Below, in pieces: positions 1 to 9,902 of a DNA stretch of 64,000 nt. The translations under genes were made by a program, and so were the position numbers. Below the pieces are notes generated by a model, which was given only the letters and a program-made list of their open reading frames with translations, had not been told where the DNA came from and made no database searches. The stretch's first letter is position 1, and each line of letters opens with the position of its first letter. The DNA comes from Acidiphilium multivorum AIU301 (GTDB lineage Bacteria > Pseudomonadota > Alphaproteobacteria > Acetobacterales > Acetobacteraceae): contig NC_015186.1 in the NCBI RefSeq assembly GCF_000202835.1, positions 2,481,001-2,545,000 of the forward strand, given 5' to 3'.

Positions 1-671
1 GGCGGCTCCAGCAGTCGAAGCCGCGCGGGCGATGCGGCAACGATTCGCGCCGGGCGGAGTGCGGCAACAAAACCGCGAAGGCCTTGCGCGGCCAGACCGT
101 CGGCGACGTATACGGCGGTAAGATCAGGATGCGCGCGCCGCACCGCGCGGACAGCGGCCGCAGCGGCGGCACGGTCCGTCGGCCAGGCCTCGGGACGAAG
201 CCCGCCGATCGCGGCCAGCGCGGCGGAGCGGTCCAGCAGGGCGCTGGCGCGAGGCAGATGCCCCGCGGCATCTCGTGCCGTCGGCAGCACGATCACGCCG
301 CGCCGGCCCGATTGATCGACGATGCGCCGCGCCGCCTCCTGCCGCGCCGGAAAGTCGGCCGCGCTGGCCCAGCCATTGTCGATCGCCAGCAGAACCGGGC
401 CTGCGCCGCCAAGGATTGGAGGCGGTACGATCTGCGGGCCGGCGAAGCCGATGATGATTGCGGCAGCCGCAACCAGTCGCAGAAGCAGCAGCCAGAGCGG
501 CATGCGCGCCGGGCTCCGGGCGGTGGGCGGGACGTCGCGCAGCAGTCGGATCGCCGGAAACAGCTGCCGGCGCGGCGCCGGCGGGGTCGCACGAAGGATG
601 AAATATAGTCCCGGGAGCAGCAGTAACCCGGCGAGGACGGCAGGAGCAGCGAAACTGACCGGGCCGATCAT
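1..671 (-). CDS. BatA/DUF4159-type membrane protein, N-terminal part (runs off left edge)
   Basis: The product starts MIGPVSFAAPAVLAGLLLLP, followed by the 'FPAIRLLRD' stretch typical of the aerotolerance-regulator N-terminal (BatA) domain. A second hydrophobic segment lies near residues 60-80 (PLWLLLLRLVAAAAIII). From about residue 90 there is a vWA-like region (GPVLLAIDNGWASAADFPAR). About 223 codons are visible; the C-terminus, expected to hold a DUF4159 domain, lies outside the window. The ATG at 671 overlaps the DUF58 stop by four bases (ATGA), so the two are translationally coupled. With the upstream MoxR and DUF58 genes this is the usual MoxR/BatA locus, thought to act as a membrane-linked chaperone or metal-insertion assembly. 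That role is inferred from context. Confidence 0.8.
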   Translation of the reverse strand, partial: MIGPVSFAAPAVLAGLLLLPGLYFILRATPPAPRRQLFPAIRLLRDVPPTARSPARMPLWLLLLRLVAAAAIIIGFAGPQIVPPPILGGAGPVLLAIDNGWASAADFPARQEAARRIVDQSGRRGVIVLPTARDAAGHLPRASALLDRSAALAAIGGLRPEAWPTDRAAAAAAVRAVRRAHPDLTAVYVADGLAAQGLRGFVAALRPARIVAASPARLRLLEP

Positions 672-1511
672 CGCGCCGGTTCAAGCGCAGACCGCAGGGC
701 GGCGAGCGCCGGGCCGGCAGGAGTGTCGGTGCGGTGGAACAACGGACGCAGCCGCGCCGTTTCGGCGGCACGGACGACGGCGGCACGTTGCGCGGCCAGG
801 CGCGCGCGATAGGCGACGGCAACATCCTCGGCAGAAGCGACATCTTCCGGACGCCCTCCCGCCGGATCCTCGAACAGCACACGACCGCGGAACGGAAAAT
901 CGCATTCGGCGGGATCAAGCACCTGAAGCAGGACGCCACCCCGCAGACTGGCCCCCATGGCCGACAGCGCGGCCGCGACCTCCTCCGGAGGGTCGAGGAA
1001 GTCTCCGATCAGCGCAAGGCGGCCGGGGCCGGGCGCGACTGTCTTCGGCAGCAGAAAGCCGGCAGCGAGGCGTTCAAGCGCCCCGGGTCCGCCAAGCGGT
1101 GCCGTGCGGCGCCAGGCAGCGACGCGTTCGCCGCCATCGAGCGCGAGCGCGGCCAGGGCGAGACCGAGCACCAGCGCGCGGTCGAATTTCGGTTCGCTCG
1201 CGCCGGCGGAGTGGAACGCCATGCCGGGATGATCGGCGATATCCAGCATCAGCGTTTCGATGGTTTCCCACTCCCGCTCGCGGACATACAGCCGTTCGCC
1301 GCGTGCGCTGCGCCGCCAGTCGATGCTGCGGGCGGAGTCGGCCTCGTGGAGTTCGCGATATTGCCAGAACTGCTCGCCGGCGCCCGCACGGCGGCGGCCA
1401 TGCCGGCCCGGCGCCACTCCCGCGGCCAGGCGCCGCGCGGCGAGCACCAGGGCCGGTAGCCGCGCGGCCAGTGCAGCGGCCGCCGCGACCGCCGCGACGC
1501 GGGCATCCGCT

Positions 1512-1531
<20 letters not shown>
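668..1531 (-). CDS. DUF58 domain protein of the MoxR locus
   Basis: This 287-residue protein carries the DUF58 signature in its first third: GRHGRRRAGAGEQFWQYRE, then DSARSIDWRRSARGERLYVREREWE. The 'xIDWR-S' and 'REREWE' motifs are the family hallmark, and the rest resembles a degenerate vWA fold. It overlaps the MoxR gene upstream by 20 bases and the BatA-like gene downstream by four, giving one polycistronic unit. No enzymatic activity is known for DUF58 proteins; they accompany MoxR ATPases and probably act as their adaptors. An AGG-like Shine-Dalgarno for the ATG at 1531 lies inside the MoxR reading frame. Confidence 0.85.
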
Positions 1532-2540
<1,009 letters not shown>

Positions 2541-2623
2541 TTGTGATCGCCTGCGTGGTTTTCCCGGAACGGCGCGCTGCCTATATCCAATGTATTGCAT
2601 ATGAGGATGTTGGATAGGGGCTA

Positions 2624-3295
2624 GTGGTGGACGATCCTCGACACGTGGCGGGAATATCTTCGAAAGCGGCCTCCGCGGCCCTGCGAAGTCCTGCCAGCGA
2701 CGTGAATGCGATAACCGGCGGCGGCATCGTGCCCTTGCGTCCGCCCGGTTGCGACGGGGTCACGGCTCCGGCCAGAACCCGCACGCCGGTGGATTGCGGC
2801 GATCTGCCGTTCCTGATCAGGCGTGACGGAACCTGGCTCTATCGCGGTAGCCCGATCGGGCGCAAATCCATGGTCTGCCTGTTCGCCAGCGTGCTGAAGC
2901 GGGACCCGACAGGCGCCTTCCTTCTCGAAACACCGGTGGAGCGCGGCCGGATCGAGGTGGAGGATGCGCCGTTCGTCGCTGTCGAGCTCGACTGGCATGG
3001 CCAGGGGCGCGACCAGGTTCTCTATCTTCGGACCAATGTCGACGAGACGATCGCGATCGGACCGGACCATCCGCTGCGCGTGGCGCACGACCTGCTGACC
3101 TGCGAGCCAACACCGTATGTGGTCGTGCGTGCCGGCCAGGGTCCCTTCCCGATTGAGGCGCGGGTCAGCCGCTCGGTCTACTACGAACTCGTCGCGCTGG
3201 CGGAGCCGGGGGTGCAGTTCGGCAAGCGGGTGCTGGGGGTCTGGAGCCAGAGTGCGTTCTTCTCGCTGGGCGAGATCGCCCATCCGGTCGAGTGA
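2624..3295 (+). CDS. DUF1285 protein
   Basis: This protein has 223 residues from GTG 2624 (a second GTG follows at 2627). The conserved part begins around residue 55 (PVDCGDLPFLIRRDGTW, then GSPIGRKSMVCLFASVLKRD), which matches the DUF1285 family. The first ~50 residues are low in conservation, so the true start may lie further downstream. Function is unknown. It is followed after four bases by a Nudix hydrolase, suggesting co-transcription. It is divergent from MoxR; the short AT-rich stretch at about 2581-2605 between them is the only visible promoter-like DNA. Confidence 0.8.
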   Translation: MVDDPRHVAGISSKAASAALRSPASDVNAITGGGIVPLRPPGCDGVTAPARTRTPVDCGDLPFLIRRDGTWLYRGSPIGRKSMVCLFASVLKRDPTGAFLLETPVERGRIEVEDAPFVAVELDWHGQGRDQVLYLRTNVDETIAIGPDHPLRVAHDLLTCEPTPYVVVRAGQGPFPIEARVSRSVYYELVALAEPGVQFGKRVLGVWSQSAFFSLGEIAHPVE

Positions 3296-3299
3296 TCCG

Positions 3300-3893
3300 G
3301 TGACGATCGACGAGACCACGCTGCGCCGCCTGCTGCGCGAGCGCAAGGCGCGGCGGAGCGCGGGGCCGGGAACGGCACGCGCCGCTGCGGTGCTGGTCGG
3401 AATCGAGCCGGCGCGCGGCGTCTGGCTGACCCGGCGCTCCGCGCATCTCGTCCATCATGCGGGACAGGTGGCACTGCCGGGCGGCACTGTCGATCCGTCC
3501 GACGCATCGCCGGAAGCGGCGGCGCTGCGCGAAGCCGAGGAGGAGATCGGCCTCGATCCCGGCGCCGTCGAGCTACTGGGCCGACTCGACGATTTCGGAA
3601 CCGGCACCGGATTTCACATTACCCCGGTCACCGCGCTGATCCACGGCACACCGGAGTTTCGCATGGCGCCGGACGAGGTGGTGGCGGTGTTCCCGCTCCG
3701 TCTTGAACATCTGCTCGATCCGGCCCTGCCGGAGTGGCGCAAGGGCACCTGGCACGGCGGCACGCGGGAGTTCCCCGTCTGGCCGCACCCGGACCATGTG
3801 ATCTGGGGCGCGACAGCGTGGATTCTCTATCAGCTCGCCCTCACACTGCGCGAAGGTGTCTCCGCCGCCGCCGCCGAAGCGGCCAGCGCCTGA
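3300..3893 (+). CDS. Nudix hydrolase, CoA/ADP-ribose pyrophosphatase type
   Basis: About 197 residues from a GTG at 3300, four bases after the DUF1285 stop. The Nudix box reads GGTVDPSDASPEAAALREAE followed by EEIGLD, preceded by the 'RSAHLVHHAGQVALPGG' segment that is typical of the CoA-pyrophosphatase (NudL/YeaB) branch. These enzymes cleave nucleoside diphosphates linked to another moiety. The longer reading frame in the same phase begins at 3117 inside DUF1285, but the conserved start region favours 3300. The next gene, a tRNA nucleotidyltransferase, begins about 90 bases downstream, giving the common alphaproteobacterial DUF1285-Nudix-CCA order. Confidence 0.85.
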   Translation: MTIDETTLRRLLRERKARRSAGPGTARAAAVLVGIEPARGVWLTRRSAHLVHHAGQVALPGGTVDPSDASPEAAALREAEEEIGLDPGAVELLGRLDDFGTGTGFHITPVTALIHGTPEFRMAPDEVVAVFPLRLEHLLDPALPEWRKGTWHGGTREFPVWPHPDHVIWGATAWILYQLALTLREGVSAAAAEAASA

Positions 3894-3986
3894 GCGGACG
3901 ACTCGCCCTGCAAACGCGCCATCCGATCGAGTAGAGATGCGCGCATGGTCAAGCGGACAGAGCGCGTGGAGCAGGAACCGAATCCC

Positions 3987-5156
3987 ATGATCGCCGACGA
4001 TCCGCAGCTCGAACGGCTGTGGACCGTCTTGCCCGAGGCGCGGGTGGTTGGCGGCGCGGTGCGCGACCGGCTCGCCGGACGGCCGATCAGCGACATCGAT
4101 CTCGCGAGCCCGCTACCACCGGAGGCGGTCGCGACGCGGCTTGCGAAAGCCGGTATCCGCGCGGTGCCCACCGGTCTCGATCACGGCACAATCACCGCGG
4201 TTCTCGACGGACGGCATTTCGAGATCACCACCCTGCGGCGGGATCTCGAGACGGACGGCCGCCACGCCGTCGTCGCCTTCACCGATGACTGGCGGGAGGA
4301 TGCGGCACGGCGCGATTTCACCATCAACGCCATGTCGATGGCGCGGGACGGCACGATCCACGACTATTTCGGCGGGCGGGACGATCTCGCCGCCGGCATC
4401 GTTCGCTTCGTGGGCGACCCAACGACACGGATACAGGAAGATTTTCTCAGAATCTTGCGGTTCTTCCGCTTCCACGCGAGATACGAAGCGGGTCCTCCAG
4501 ACCAGGCGGCGGTCGCGGCGATCCGGGCGTTGAAGGGCGGACTTGCCCGGCTCTCGGCGGAACGGGTGTGGCAGGAAATCAAGCGCATTCTCGCAGCGCC
4601 CGACCCGCTGGCGGCGCTCAACCTGATGGCGGAGACAGGCGTGCTGCAAGTCGTTCTGCCGGAAGCGGCCGGGATCATGGCGCTCCAACGGCTCCAGACA
4701 CGCGGCGCACCGGCCGATCCGTTGCTCAGGGTCGCGGCGCTGATCGGTGGGGCGGTGCGGCCGTTGGCCCGCCGCCTCAGGCTCGCCGAAGCCGAACGCG
4801 CGCGGCTGGAGGCGATTGGCACGGCACCGGACCTCGCCGCTGATGCGGGCGAGGCCGTGCTACGCCACGCGTTGGCCGACTGGCCGGCGGAAACGCTGAT
4901 CGATCGAAGCTGGCTGGCGGCGGACGATGCCGATCGCTCGGCGCTGCGGGCACGCCTTGCGACGATGGAGCGTCCGGTCTTTCCGCTCAAGGGACGGGAT
5001 GCGGTAGCCATCGGTGTTGCCCCAGGGCCCGCGATCGGCGCCGCGCTCGCCGCGGTGCGCAGATGGTGGATGGCGCACGATTGTCTGCCGGACGGGGATG
5101 CGTGCCGCGCGGAACTGCGGCGGCATCTCGCGTCTCAGGATGCGTCGGGGCGGTAA
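3987..5156 (+). CDS. cca: tRNA nucleotidyltransferase / poly(A) polymerase family (CCA-adding)
   Basis: About 389 residues from the ATG at 3987 (MIADDPQL); an upstream in-frame ATG at 3945 is possible but adds an unconserved leader. The class II nucleotidyltransferase head is present: VVGGAVRD, then metal ligands in DIDLA, the RRDF element (AARRDFTINAM), a flexible-loop region, and the RNA-binding EDFLRILRFFRFHARY motif. It adds or repairs the 3' CCA of tRNAs. The last 22 bases overlap the 3' end of the convergent rlmE gene. The nearby tRNA-Gln has an encoded CCA, so repair may be part of its work. Confidence 0.9.
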   Translation: MIADDPQLERLWTVLPEARVVGGAVRDRLAGRPISDIDLASPLPPEAVATRLAKAGIRAVPTGLDHGTITAVLDGRHFEITTLRRDLETDGRHAVVAFTDDWREDAARRDFTINAMSMARDGTIHDYFGGRDDLAAGIVRFVGDPTTRIQEDFLRILRFFRFHARYEAGPPDQAAVAAIRALKGGLARLSAERVWQEIKRILAAPDPLAALNLMAETGVLQVVLPEAAGIMALQRLQTRGAPADPLLRVAALIGGAVRPLARRLRLAEAERARLEAIGTAPDLAADAGEAVLRHALADWPAETLIDRSWLAADDADRSALRARLATMERPVFPLKGRDAVAIGVAPGPAIGAALAAVRRWWMAHDCLPDGDACRAELRRHLASQDASGR

Positions 5157-5812
5157 CCGGTGGCGACGAGGTAAAGCTCGCGGCTATCCTTGCGGCTTGC
5201 CTCGGGCTTCGCATGGCGCACCTGGGCGAAGCGGCGCTTGAGCAGGTTCAGCATGTCGCCCTGCGCCCCACCCTGAAACAGCTTGGTCACGAAGGCACCG
5301 CCAGGCGCGAGATGCTTGAAGGCGAAATCGAGCGCGAGTTCGGCGAGGCCCATGATCCTGAGATGGTCGGTCGCGGTATGGCCGGTGGTGTTGGGCGCCA
5401 TGTCGGACATCACGACATCGGCAGGTCCGCCCAGTATCTCGGCAAGTGCCGTCTCCATCGATTCGTCCTGGAAATCACCCTTGATCAGGGTTGCCCCCGC
5501 GATCGGGTCGATGTCCAGCAGGTCGATGCCGACGACGCGTGACGCGCCGCGCTCAAGTGCGACCTGCGTCCAGCCGCCGGGAGCGGCACCGAGATCCACC
5601 ACCCGCGCCCCCTTGCCGATCAGTCCGAATTTCTCGTCGAGCTCGATGAGCTTGAACGCCGCTCGGGAACGGAACCCCCGCTCCTTCGCCGCGGCGACAT
5701 AAGGGTCGTTCAACTGGCGGAGCAGCCATTTCTGCGACGAGGGCTTGTGCTTGCGCGCGGCCTTGAGCCGCACGGCGGCGCGGCGGCGCGAGCCGATGGT
5801 TTCCTCGGTCAT
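5135..5812 (-). CDS. rlmE: 23S rRNA 2'-O-methyltransferase RlmE (FtsJ)
   Basis: 225 residues from the ATG at 5812, whose first four bases overlap the ppx/gppA stop (ATGA), so the gene is translationally coupled to it. The RrmJ fold is complete: SAM motif VVDLGAAPGGWTQVALERG, the acidic VMSDMAPN, GGAFVTKLFQG, and the terminal SRELYLVATG. These supply the K-D-K-E catalytic tetrad (first Lys in RSRAAFKL). RlmE methylates a U in helix 92 of 23S rRNA during late 50S assembly. The N-terminal basic stretch (RRRAAVRLKAARKHK) is common in alphaproteobacterial members. A longer reading frame reaching 6373 is an artefact of overlap with ppx/gppA. Confidence 0.93.
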   Translation of the reverse strand: MTEETIGSRRRAAVRLKAARKHKPSSQKWLLRQLNDPYVAAAKERGFRSRAAFKLIELDEKFGLIGKGARVVDLGAAPGGWTQVALERGASRVVGIDLLDIDPIAGATLIKGDFQDESMETALAEILGGPADVVMSDMAPNTTGHTATDHLRIMGLAELALDFAFKHLAPGGAFVTKLFQGGAQGDMLNLLKRRFAQVRHAKPEASRKDSRELYLVATGYRPDAS

Positions 5813-6903
5813 GCCTGGCAGCGGCGCGGACGTGAACGCGCGTTGCGGATGAGGCGCATCAGCATCCCCTCGCGCAGGCCGCGGTCGGCCACAGCGAGAT
5901 CGGCGGCCGGCCACATCTCCTCGATCGCCGCGAAGATCGCGCAACCGGGAAGGACGAAATCCACCCGGTCGGCGCCGATGCAGGGATGCTCGGTCAGGCG
6001 GGCCCGGCCCATTGCGCGGATCGACTCGAGACCGGCGGCGACGACATCGTGCGGCAGCACCGTGCCGTCGATCGCGCCACGGCGATATCGGTCGAGATTG
6101 AGGGCAATTCCCGCGATAGTGGTCACGGTGCCGCTGGTGCCGACCAGACGGACACCGCCCATGCGGATTTCCTGGCTGATGCGGTGGGTTTCCTCGAACG
6201 GGCGGAGCAGCGCCTTGACTTCGTCCACCACGCCGGCGAATCCGGCTTCCGTCTCGCACCAGCCAGCGCAGCGCTCCGAGAGCGTGACGACTCCGACGGG
6301 AATTGTGTGGTACCCGATCAATTGAGGCGTTACGCGGTCGGACCCACCATGCGCGGCGGGCACGCGGACCCATGCGATCTCGGTGGATCCGCCGCCGATA
6401 TCGAACAGGAGAGCCCTCCGTTCCGCCTGGGTGATGAGCGAGGCGCAGCTCTCCATGGCAAGGCAGATTTCTTCACGCGGAGAGATCGTCTCGATCGGCA
6501 GGCCGGTTTCGGTACGCGCCCGGGCGATGAAGGCATGGCCATTCTCGGCCTGACGACACGCCTCGGTGGCGATCGCCCTGGTGGCGCTCACCTGCCAGCG
6601 GCGCTGCCGGTCCGCACAGATGGAGAGGGCCTCGATAGCGCGGTCCATCGCCGCATCCGAGAGCATGCCGGTGCGATACAAGCCCTCGCCCAGACGAACG
6701 ACCCGGCTGAAACTGTCCAGAACGTGGAAACCGCCGCCGCTCGGCACGCCGATGAGCATCCGGCAGTTATTGGTGCCGAGATCAATCGCCGCGAAAGCCG
6801 GCGGCCGCGCCCGGCGGTCAGGTGCGCCACGCCCTTCACCGCGCCGTTCTGCACCGGCGGGCGTTGAGTCGGACAAGCGCGGAACGGCGACGTTGGTTGC
6901 CAT
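5809..6903 (-). CDS. Ppx/GppA family exopolyphosphatase / pppGpp phosphatase
   Basis: About 364 residues from the ATG at 6903. The actin-like ATPase fold motifs are AAIDLGTNNCRMLI near residue 38 (phosphate 1), LLFDIGGGSTEIAW near 165 (phosphate 2) and VGTSGTVTTIAGI. A ~30-residue basic/Gly-Ala leader precedes the domain. Short alphaproteobacterial members of ~360 residues lack the C-terminal HD domain of E. coli Ppx and may act on polyphosphate or on pppGpp; the sequence does not decide between them. rlmE follows with a four-base overlap. The frame stays open to 7122 across the tRNA gene, but that extension is not coding. Confidence 0.88.
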   Translation of the reverse strand: MATNVAVPRLSDSTPAGAERRGEGRGAPDRRARPPAFAAIDLGTNNCRMLIGVPSGGGFHVLDSFSRVVRLGEGLYRTGMLSDAAMDRAIEALSICADRQRRWQVSATRAIATEACRQAENGHAFIARARTETGLPIETISPREEICLAMESCASLITQAERRALLFDIGGGSTEIAWVRVPAAHGGSDRVTPQLIGYHTIPVGVVTLSERCAGWCETEAGFAGVVDEVKALLRPFEETHRISQEIRMGGVRLVGTSGTVTTIAGIALNLDRYRRGAIDGTVLPHDVVAAGLESIRAMGRARLTEHPCIGADRVDFVLPGCAIFAAIEEMWPAADLAVADRGLREGMLMRLIRNARSRPRRCQA

Positions 6904-7047
6904 GACATTGATATAATGGGCAGACCCATGGGCTGAGAGCAAGACAGATTTGCACGCACCTCGGGGACCGACAACGCGGCCAGTCGGTGATTGCCTCATA
7001 TCGCCGAGGGTGCTAAAGGCCCGACAAGACATCGCTGACGATCTGCA

Positions 7048-7121
7048 TGGGGGATAGTTTAGCGGTAGAACTCCCGGCTCTGACCCGGGCAGCCTTGGTT
7101 CGAATCCAGGTCCCCCAGCCA
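7048..7121 (+). tRNA. tRNA-Gln (CTG anticodon)
   Basis: A 74-nt cloverleaf: acceptor TGGGGGA (7048-7054) pairs with TCCCCCA (7111-7117), followed by discriminator G and an encoded CCA (7119-7121). The anticodon stem CCCGG/CCGGG encloses the 7-nt loop CTCTGAC, giving anticodon CTG for codon CAG. The T-arm carries the GGTTCGAATCC core. The weak T-A first acceptor pair is characteristic of tRNA-Gln. It stands alone between the divergent ppx/gppA and the E1-like gene. Confidence 0.95.
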
Positions 7122-7493
7122 CACAATCAGGCAGATCACGGTTGCGACCGGTGGCGTTTGGTCATAAAATTATTTTCCATTCACGTTTCTGGATTTCGAA
7201 GTTGATCGCATCCGCGGACATGGGCGCCGGGTAATTCCGGCGATCCGCGGATGCGTGGAAAGCGCGGCGCTTTGTTCTGTCGGCACGCCTTGCCGATTAT
7301 GGGTCGATCAAATCAGGGAGGCGGGAACCTCTTCGAGTCTGCTTTTGTCGTGAATACCACCTTGTGTGGTTTTCTGTTAGCCGATTTACACGAAAACGAA
7401 ACGTGATTGAGGTCACGCCGGCCACAAAGCGCATGAAGCGCGCCTGATTTTTGGTTATACGGATCAAGGAAACGGACAGGACGGGATTCAGGC
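7122..7493. other. Intergenic stretch between tRNA-Gln and the E1-like gene
   Basis: 372 bases with no supported reading frame. AT content rises compared with neighbouring genes. It contains a two-tier inverted repeat at 7208-7254 (entered separately), a weak -10-like TTATAC at 7455-7460 without a convincing -35, and a purine-rich stretch before the ATG at 7494 that may serve as the ribosome binding site. Confidence 0.6.
7208..7254. repeat. Two-tier inverted repeat upstream of the E1-like gene
   Basis: GCATCCGCGGA (7208-7218) is perfectly complementary to TCCGCGGATGC (7244-7254). Nested inside, CGCCGG (7225-7230) pairs with CCGGCG (7237-7242) across a 6-nt loop. No T-run follows on the plus strand, so an intrinsic terminator for the tRNA is possible but not typical. 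It could also be a protein-binding site or a structured leader. Confidence 0.6.
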
Positions 7494-9878
7494 ATGAATG
7501 AGTTGCTCGCTCCCGGCGAACGGTCGGGCAGCAACATTGCGGGCATCGCCGACTATGCGGCCCTGCGTCAGATTGAACGCAAGCTGCTCTGGCTTTCAGC
7601 CTGGATGATCCACCATGCAAACAATATCCGGCCCAATCGCGACGGACTGAAAGTCGGCGGTCATCAGGCTTCCTGCGCGTCCGCCGTCACCATCATGACC
7701 GCGCTCTATTTTCATGTGCTGCGGCCGCAGGACCGTGTCGCGGTAAAGCCACATGCAGGGCCGGTTTTGCACGCGATCAACTACATGTTCGGTCGGCAGA
7801 CGGTCGAGAAGATGGCCAGGCTGCGCAGCCTCGGCGGGGCCCAGGCCTATCCGTCACGCAGCAAGGACGGGTCCGAAATCGACTTTTCGACTGGTTCGGT
7901 CGGACTTGGCGTCGCCATCACGTCATTTGCGGCCCTGGTTCAGGATTACCTGCGGGCGCATGGCATGGTCGGACAGAACCGGATTGCGTCACGCCACATT
8001 GCGGTCGCGGGCGACGCCGAGCTGGACGAAGGCAACATCTACGAGGCGCTGCTCGAGGGCTGGAAACACGATATCCGCGATGTCTGGTGGGTGGTGGATT
8101 ATAATCGCCAGAGCCTCGACTCGGTGATGCCCGACCGGCTGTTCGGCCGCTTCGAAGGCCTGTTCCGCGATATGGGCTGGAACGTCGTCAGCCTGAAATA
8201 TGGCAAGGCCCTCGAGGCCGCCTTTCGCCAGCCGGGCGGGGCGGCGCTGCGTGCGTGGATCGACGATTGCCCTAACAGCCTCTACTCCGCCCTCACCTTC
8301 CAGGGAGGAGCGGCATGGCGGCAGGCGCTGGTCACGGACCTCGGGCGCTCGCGGGGGGTTCGCGCGATCATCGACCCGATGAGCGACCAGGCCCTGGCGT
8401 CGCTGATGACCAATCTTGCCGGTCACGACCTGCCCACACTTGTCGAGGTGTTCGGGAAAGCGGCTCAGTCGGACCAGCCCACCTGTTTTCTGACCTATAC
8501 GACCAAGGGGGCCAACCTGCCTTTCGCGGGGCACAAGGACAATCATTCGGGACTGATGAACGCGGAGCAGATGGAGGCATTCCGCCGCCAGATGCGGATC
8601 CGCGAAGGTCATGAATGGGACCCTTTCGAGGGGCTCGACGATCCTGACGGAGTGGCCCGGTTCATCGCCGGCGTACCCTACGCGACGCCATTGACGCCGT
8701 CAGGGCGCATGCTTGAGGCGCCGCGAATACATGTGCCGGCCACCCTGCCGCACACGCCCTTCGCCGGACGGCGGCTATCGACGCAGGGCGGCTTCGGTGA
8801 AATCCTGTCCGAAATCGGCCGTGGCGCCGGTGAGGCGGCCGAACTGGCACGGCACGTCGTCACCATGAGCCCGGATGTGACCGTTACCACCAGCCTCGGC
8901 CCATGGGTCAATCGTCGGGGCATCTTTGATCGGCACACCCGCAACGATGTCTTCCGCGACTCGAAACTCGCCTCGGCGCAGCGCTGGGGCATGAGCCCCG
9001 AAGGTCAGCATATCGAGCTCGGCATCGCTGAGCAGAATTTATTCCTATTACTGGCCGCGGCCGGGCTTGCGGCGCCACTTTATGGCGCGCGCATTCTGCC
9101 GGTCGGCACCGTGTACGACCCCTTTGTCAATCGCGGTCATGATGCCCTGGTTTATGGTTGCTATCAGGATGCGCGGTTCATGCTGGTTGCAACCCCGTCA
9201 GGCATCAGCATCGCCCCGGAGGGCGGGCAGCACCAGTCGAACAACACGCCGTTGCTCGGCATGGTGCAGGACGGCATCGCTGCATTCGAACCGGCCTATT
9301 GCGACGAGCTTCTTCTCCTGATGCGCTACGGCTTCGACTGGATGCAGCGGCCGGAGGGGTCGTCGATCTGGTTCCGCCTTTCGACCCGTGCGATCTGCCA
9401 GCCGGACCGGCGGATCGAGCCAGCGGACGTAATCGCCGGCGGCCACTGGGTCTGTCCACCCGAACCGGGGACGCGGATCGCGATTGTCTACCAGGGAGCG
9501 GTGGCGCCGGAGGCGGAGGCCGCCCATGCCGCGCTGCTGGAGGATGTGCCCGGTGCCGGTCTTCTCGCCCTGACCAGCCCGGACCGCCTGTTCGCCGACT
9601 GGCGGGTGGCGCAGCAGGCCCGGCAAAGCGGCAGGGCCGACGCCACCTCGCATATCGAACGCTTGCTCGCCCCGCTTGCGGCGGATGCCTCTCTCGTGAC
9701 GGTGCTGGACGGACACCCTGGAACGCACGCCTGGATCGGCGGCGTGCGCGGCCAGCGGGTGCAGACACTGGGGGTCGACCGGTTCGGCCAATCGGGCGAC
9801 ATCCCTGACCTTTACAGGATTTATGGCATCGACGCGGACTCGATCCTCAATGCCTGCGCGGCGGCCCTGTTGGGCTGA
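7494..9878 (+). CDS. Orphan thiamine-dependent 2-oxoacid dehydrogenase E1-like protein (AceE/transketolase family)
   Basis: 794 residues in one chain. The ThDP-binding motif is GDAELDEGNIYEALLEG followed by WVVDYNRQSLD (about residues 174-205). This matches the pattern of homodimeric pyruvate dehydrogenase E1 (GDGEMDEP...N-x-N-x-Q-LDG) better than classical transketolase. The pyrimidine domain has HIELGIAEQNLFLLLAAAGL near 505 with the conserved Glu, and the C-terminal domain follows. AceE is ~890 residues, so this is a shorter relative; Pseudomonas MdeB, which acts on 2-oxobutyrate, is in the same broad family. No E2 or E3 gene is nearby. The substrate is therefore unknown: pyruvate, 2-oxobutyrate or a sugar phosphate are all possible. 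Confidence 0.8.
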   Translation: MNELLAPGERSGSNIAGIADYAALRQIERKLLWLSAWMIHHANNIRPNRDGLKVGGHQASCASAVTIMTALYFHVLRPQDRVAVKPHAGPVLHAINYMFGRQTVEKMARLRSLGGAQAYPSRSKDGSEIDFSTGSVGLGVAITSFAALVQDYLRAHGMVGQNRIASRHIAVAGDAELDEGNIYEALLEGWKHDIRDVWWVVDYNRQSLDSVMPDRLFGRFEGLFRDMGWNVVSLKYGKALEAAFRQPGGAALRAWIDDCPNSLYSALTFQGGAAWRQALVTDLGRSRGVRAIIDPMSDQALASLMTNLAGHDLPTLVEVFGKAAQSDQPTCFLTYTTKGANLPFAGHKDNHSGLMNAEQMEAFRRQMRIREGHEWDPFEGLDDPDGVARFIAGVPYATPLTPSGRMLEAPRIHVPATLPHTPFAGRRLSTQGGFGEILSEIGRGAGEAAELARHVVTMSPDVTVTTSLGPWVNRRGIFDRHTRNDVFRDSKLASAQRWGMSPEGQHIELGIAEQNLFLLLAAAGLAAPLYGARILPVGTVYDPFVNRGHDALVYGCYQDARFMLVATPSGISIAPEGGQHQSNNTPLLGMVQDGIAAFEPAYCDELLLLMRYGFDWMQRPEGSSIWFRLSTRAICQPDRRIEPADVIAGGHWVCPPEPGTRIAIVYQGAVAPEAEAAHAALLEDVPGAGLLALTSPDRLFADWRVAQQARQSGRADATSHIERLLAPLAADASLVTVLDGHPGTHAWIGGVRGQRVQTLGVDRFGQSGDIPDLYRIYGIDADSILNACAAALLG

Positions 9879-9889
9879 TCCGCGCAGGC
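9852..9889. terminator. Hairpin at the end of the E1-like gene
   Basis: GCCTGCGCGG (9852-9861), inside the last codons of the E1-like gene, is perfectly complementary to CCGCGCAGGC (9880-9889) just past its stop. The loop is 18 nt and there is no long T-run. It lies between two convergent genes and is a plausible bidirectional terminator. Confidence 0.5.
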
Positions 9890-9902
9890 ACGCAAATCAG
9901 GT

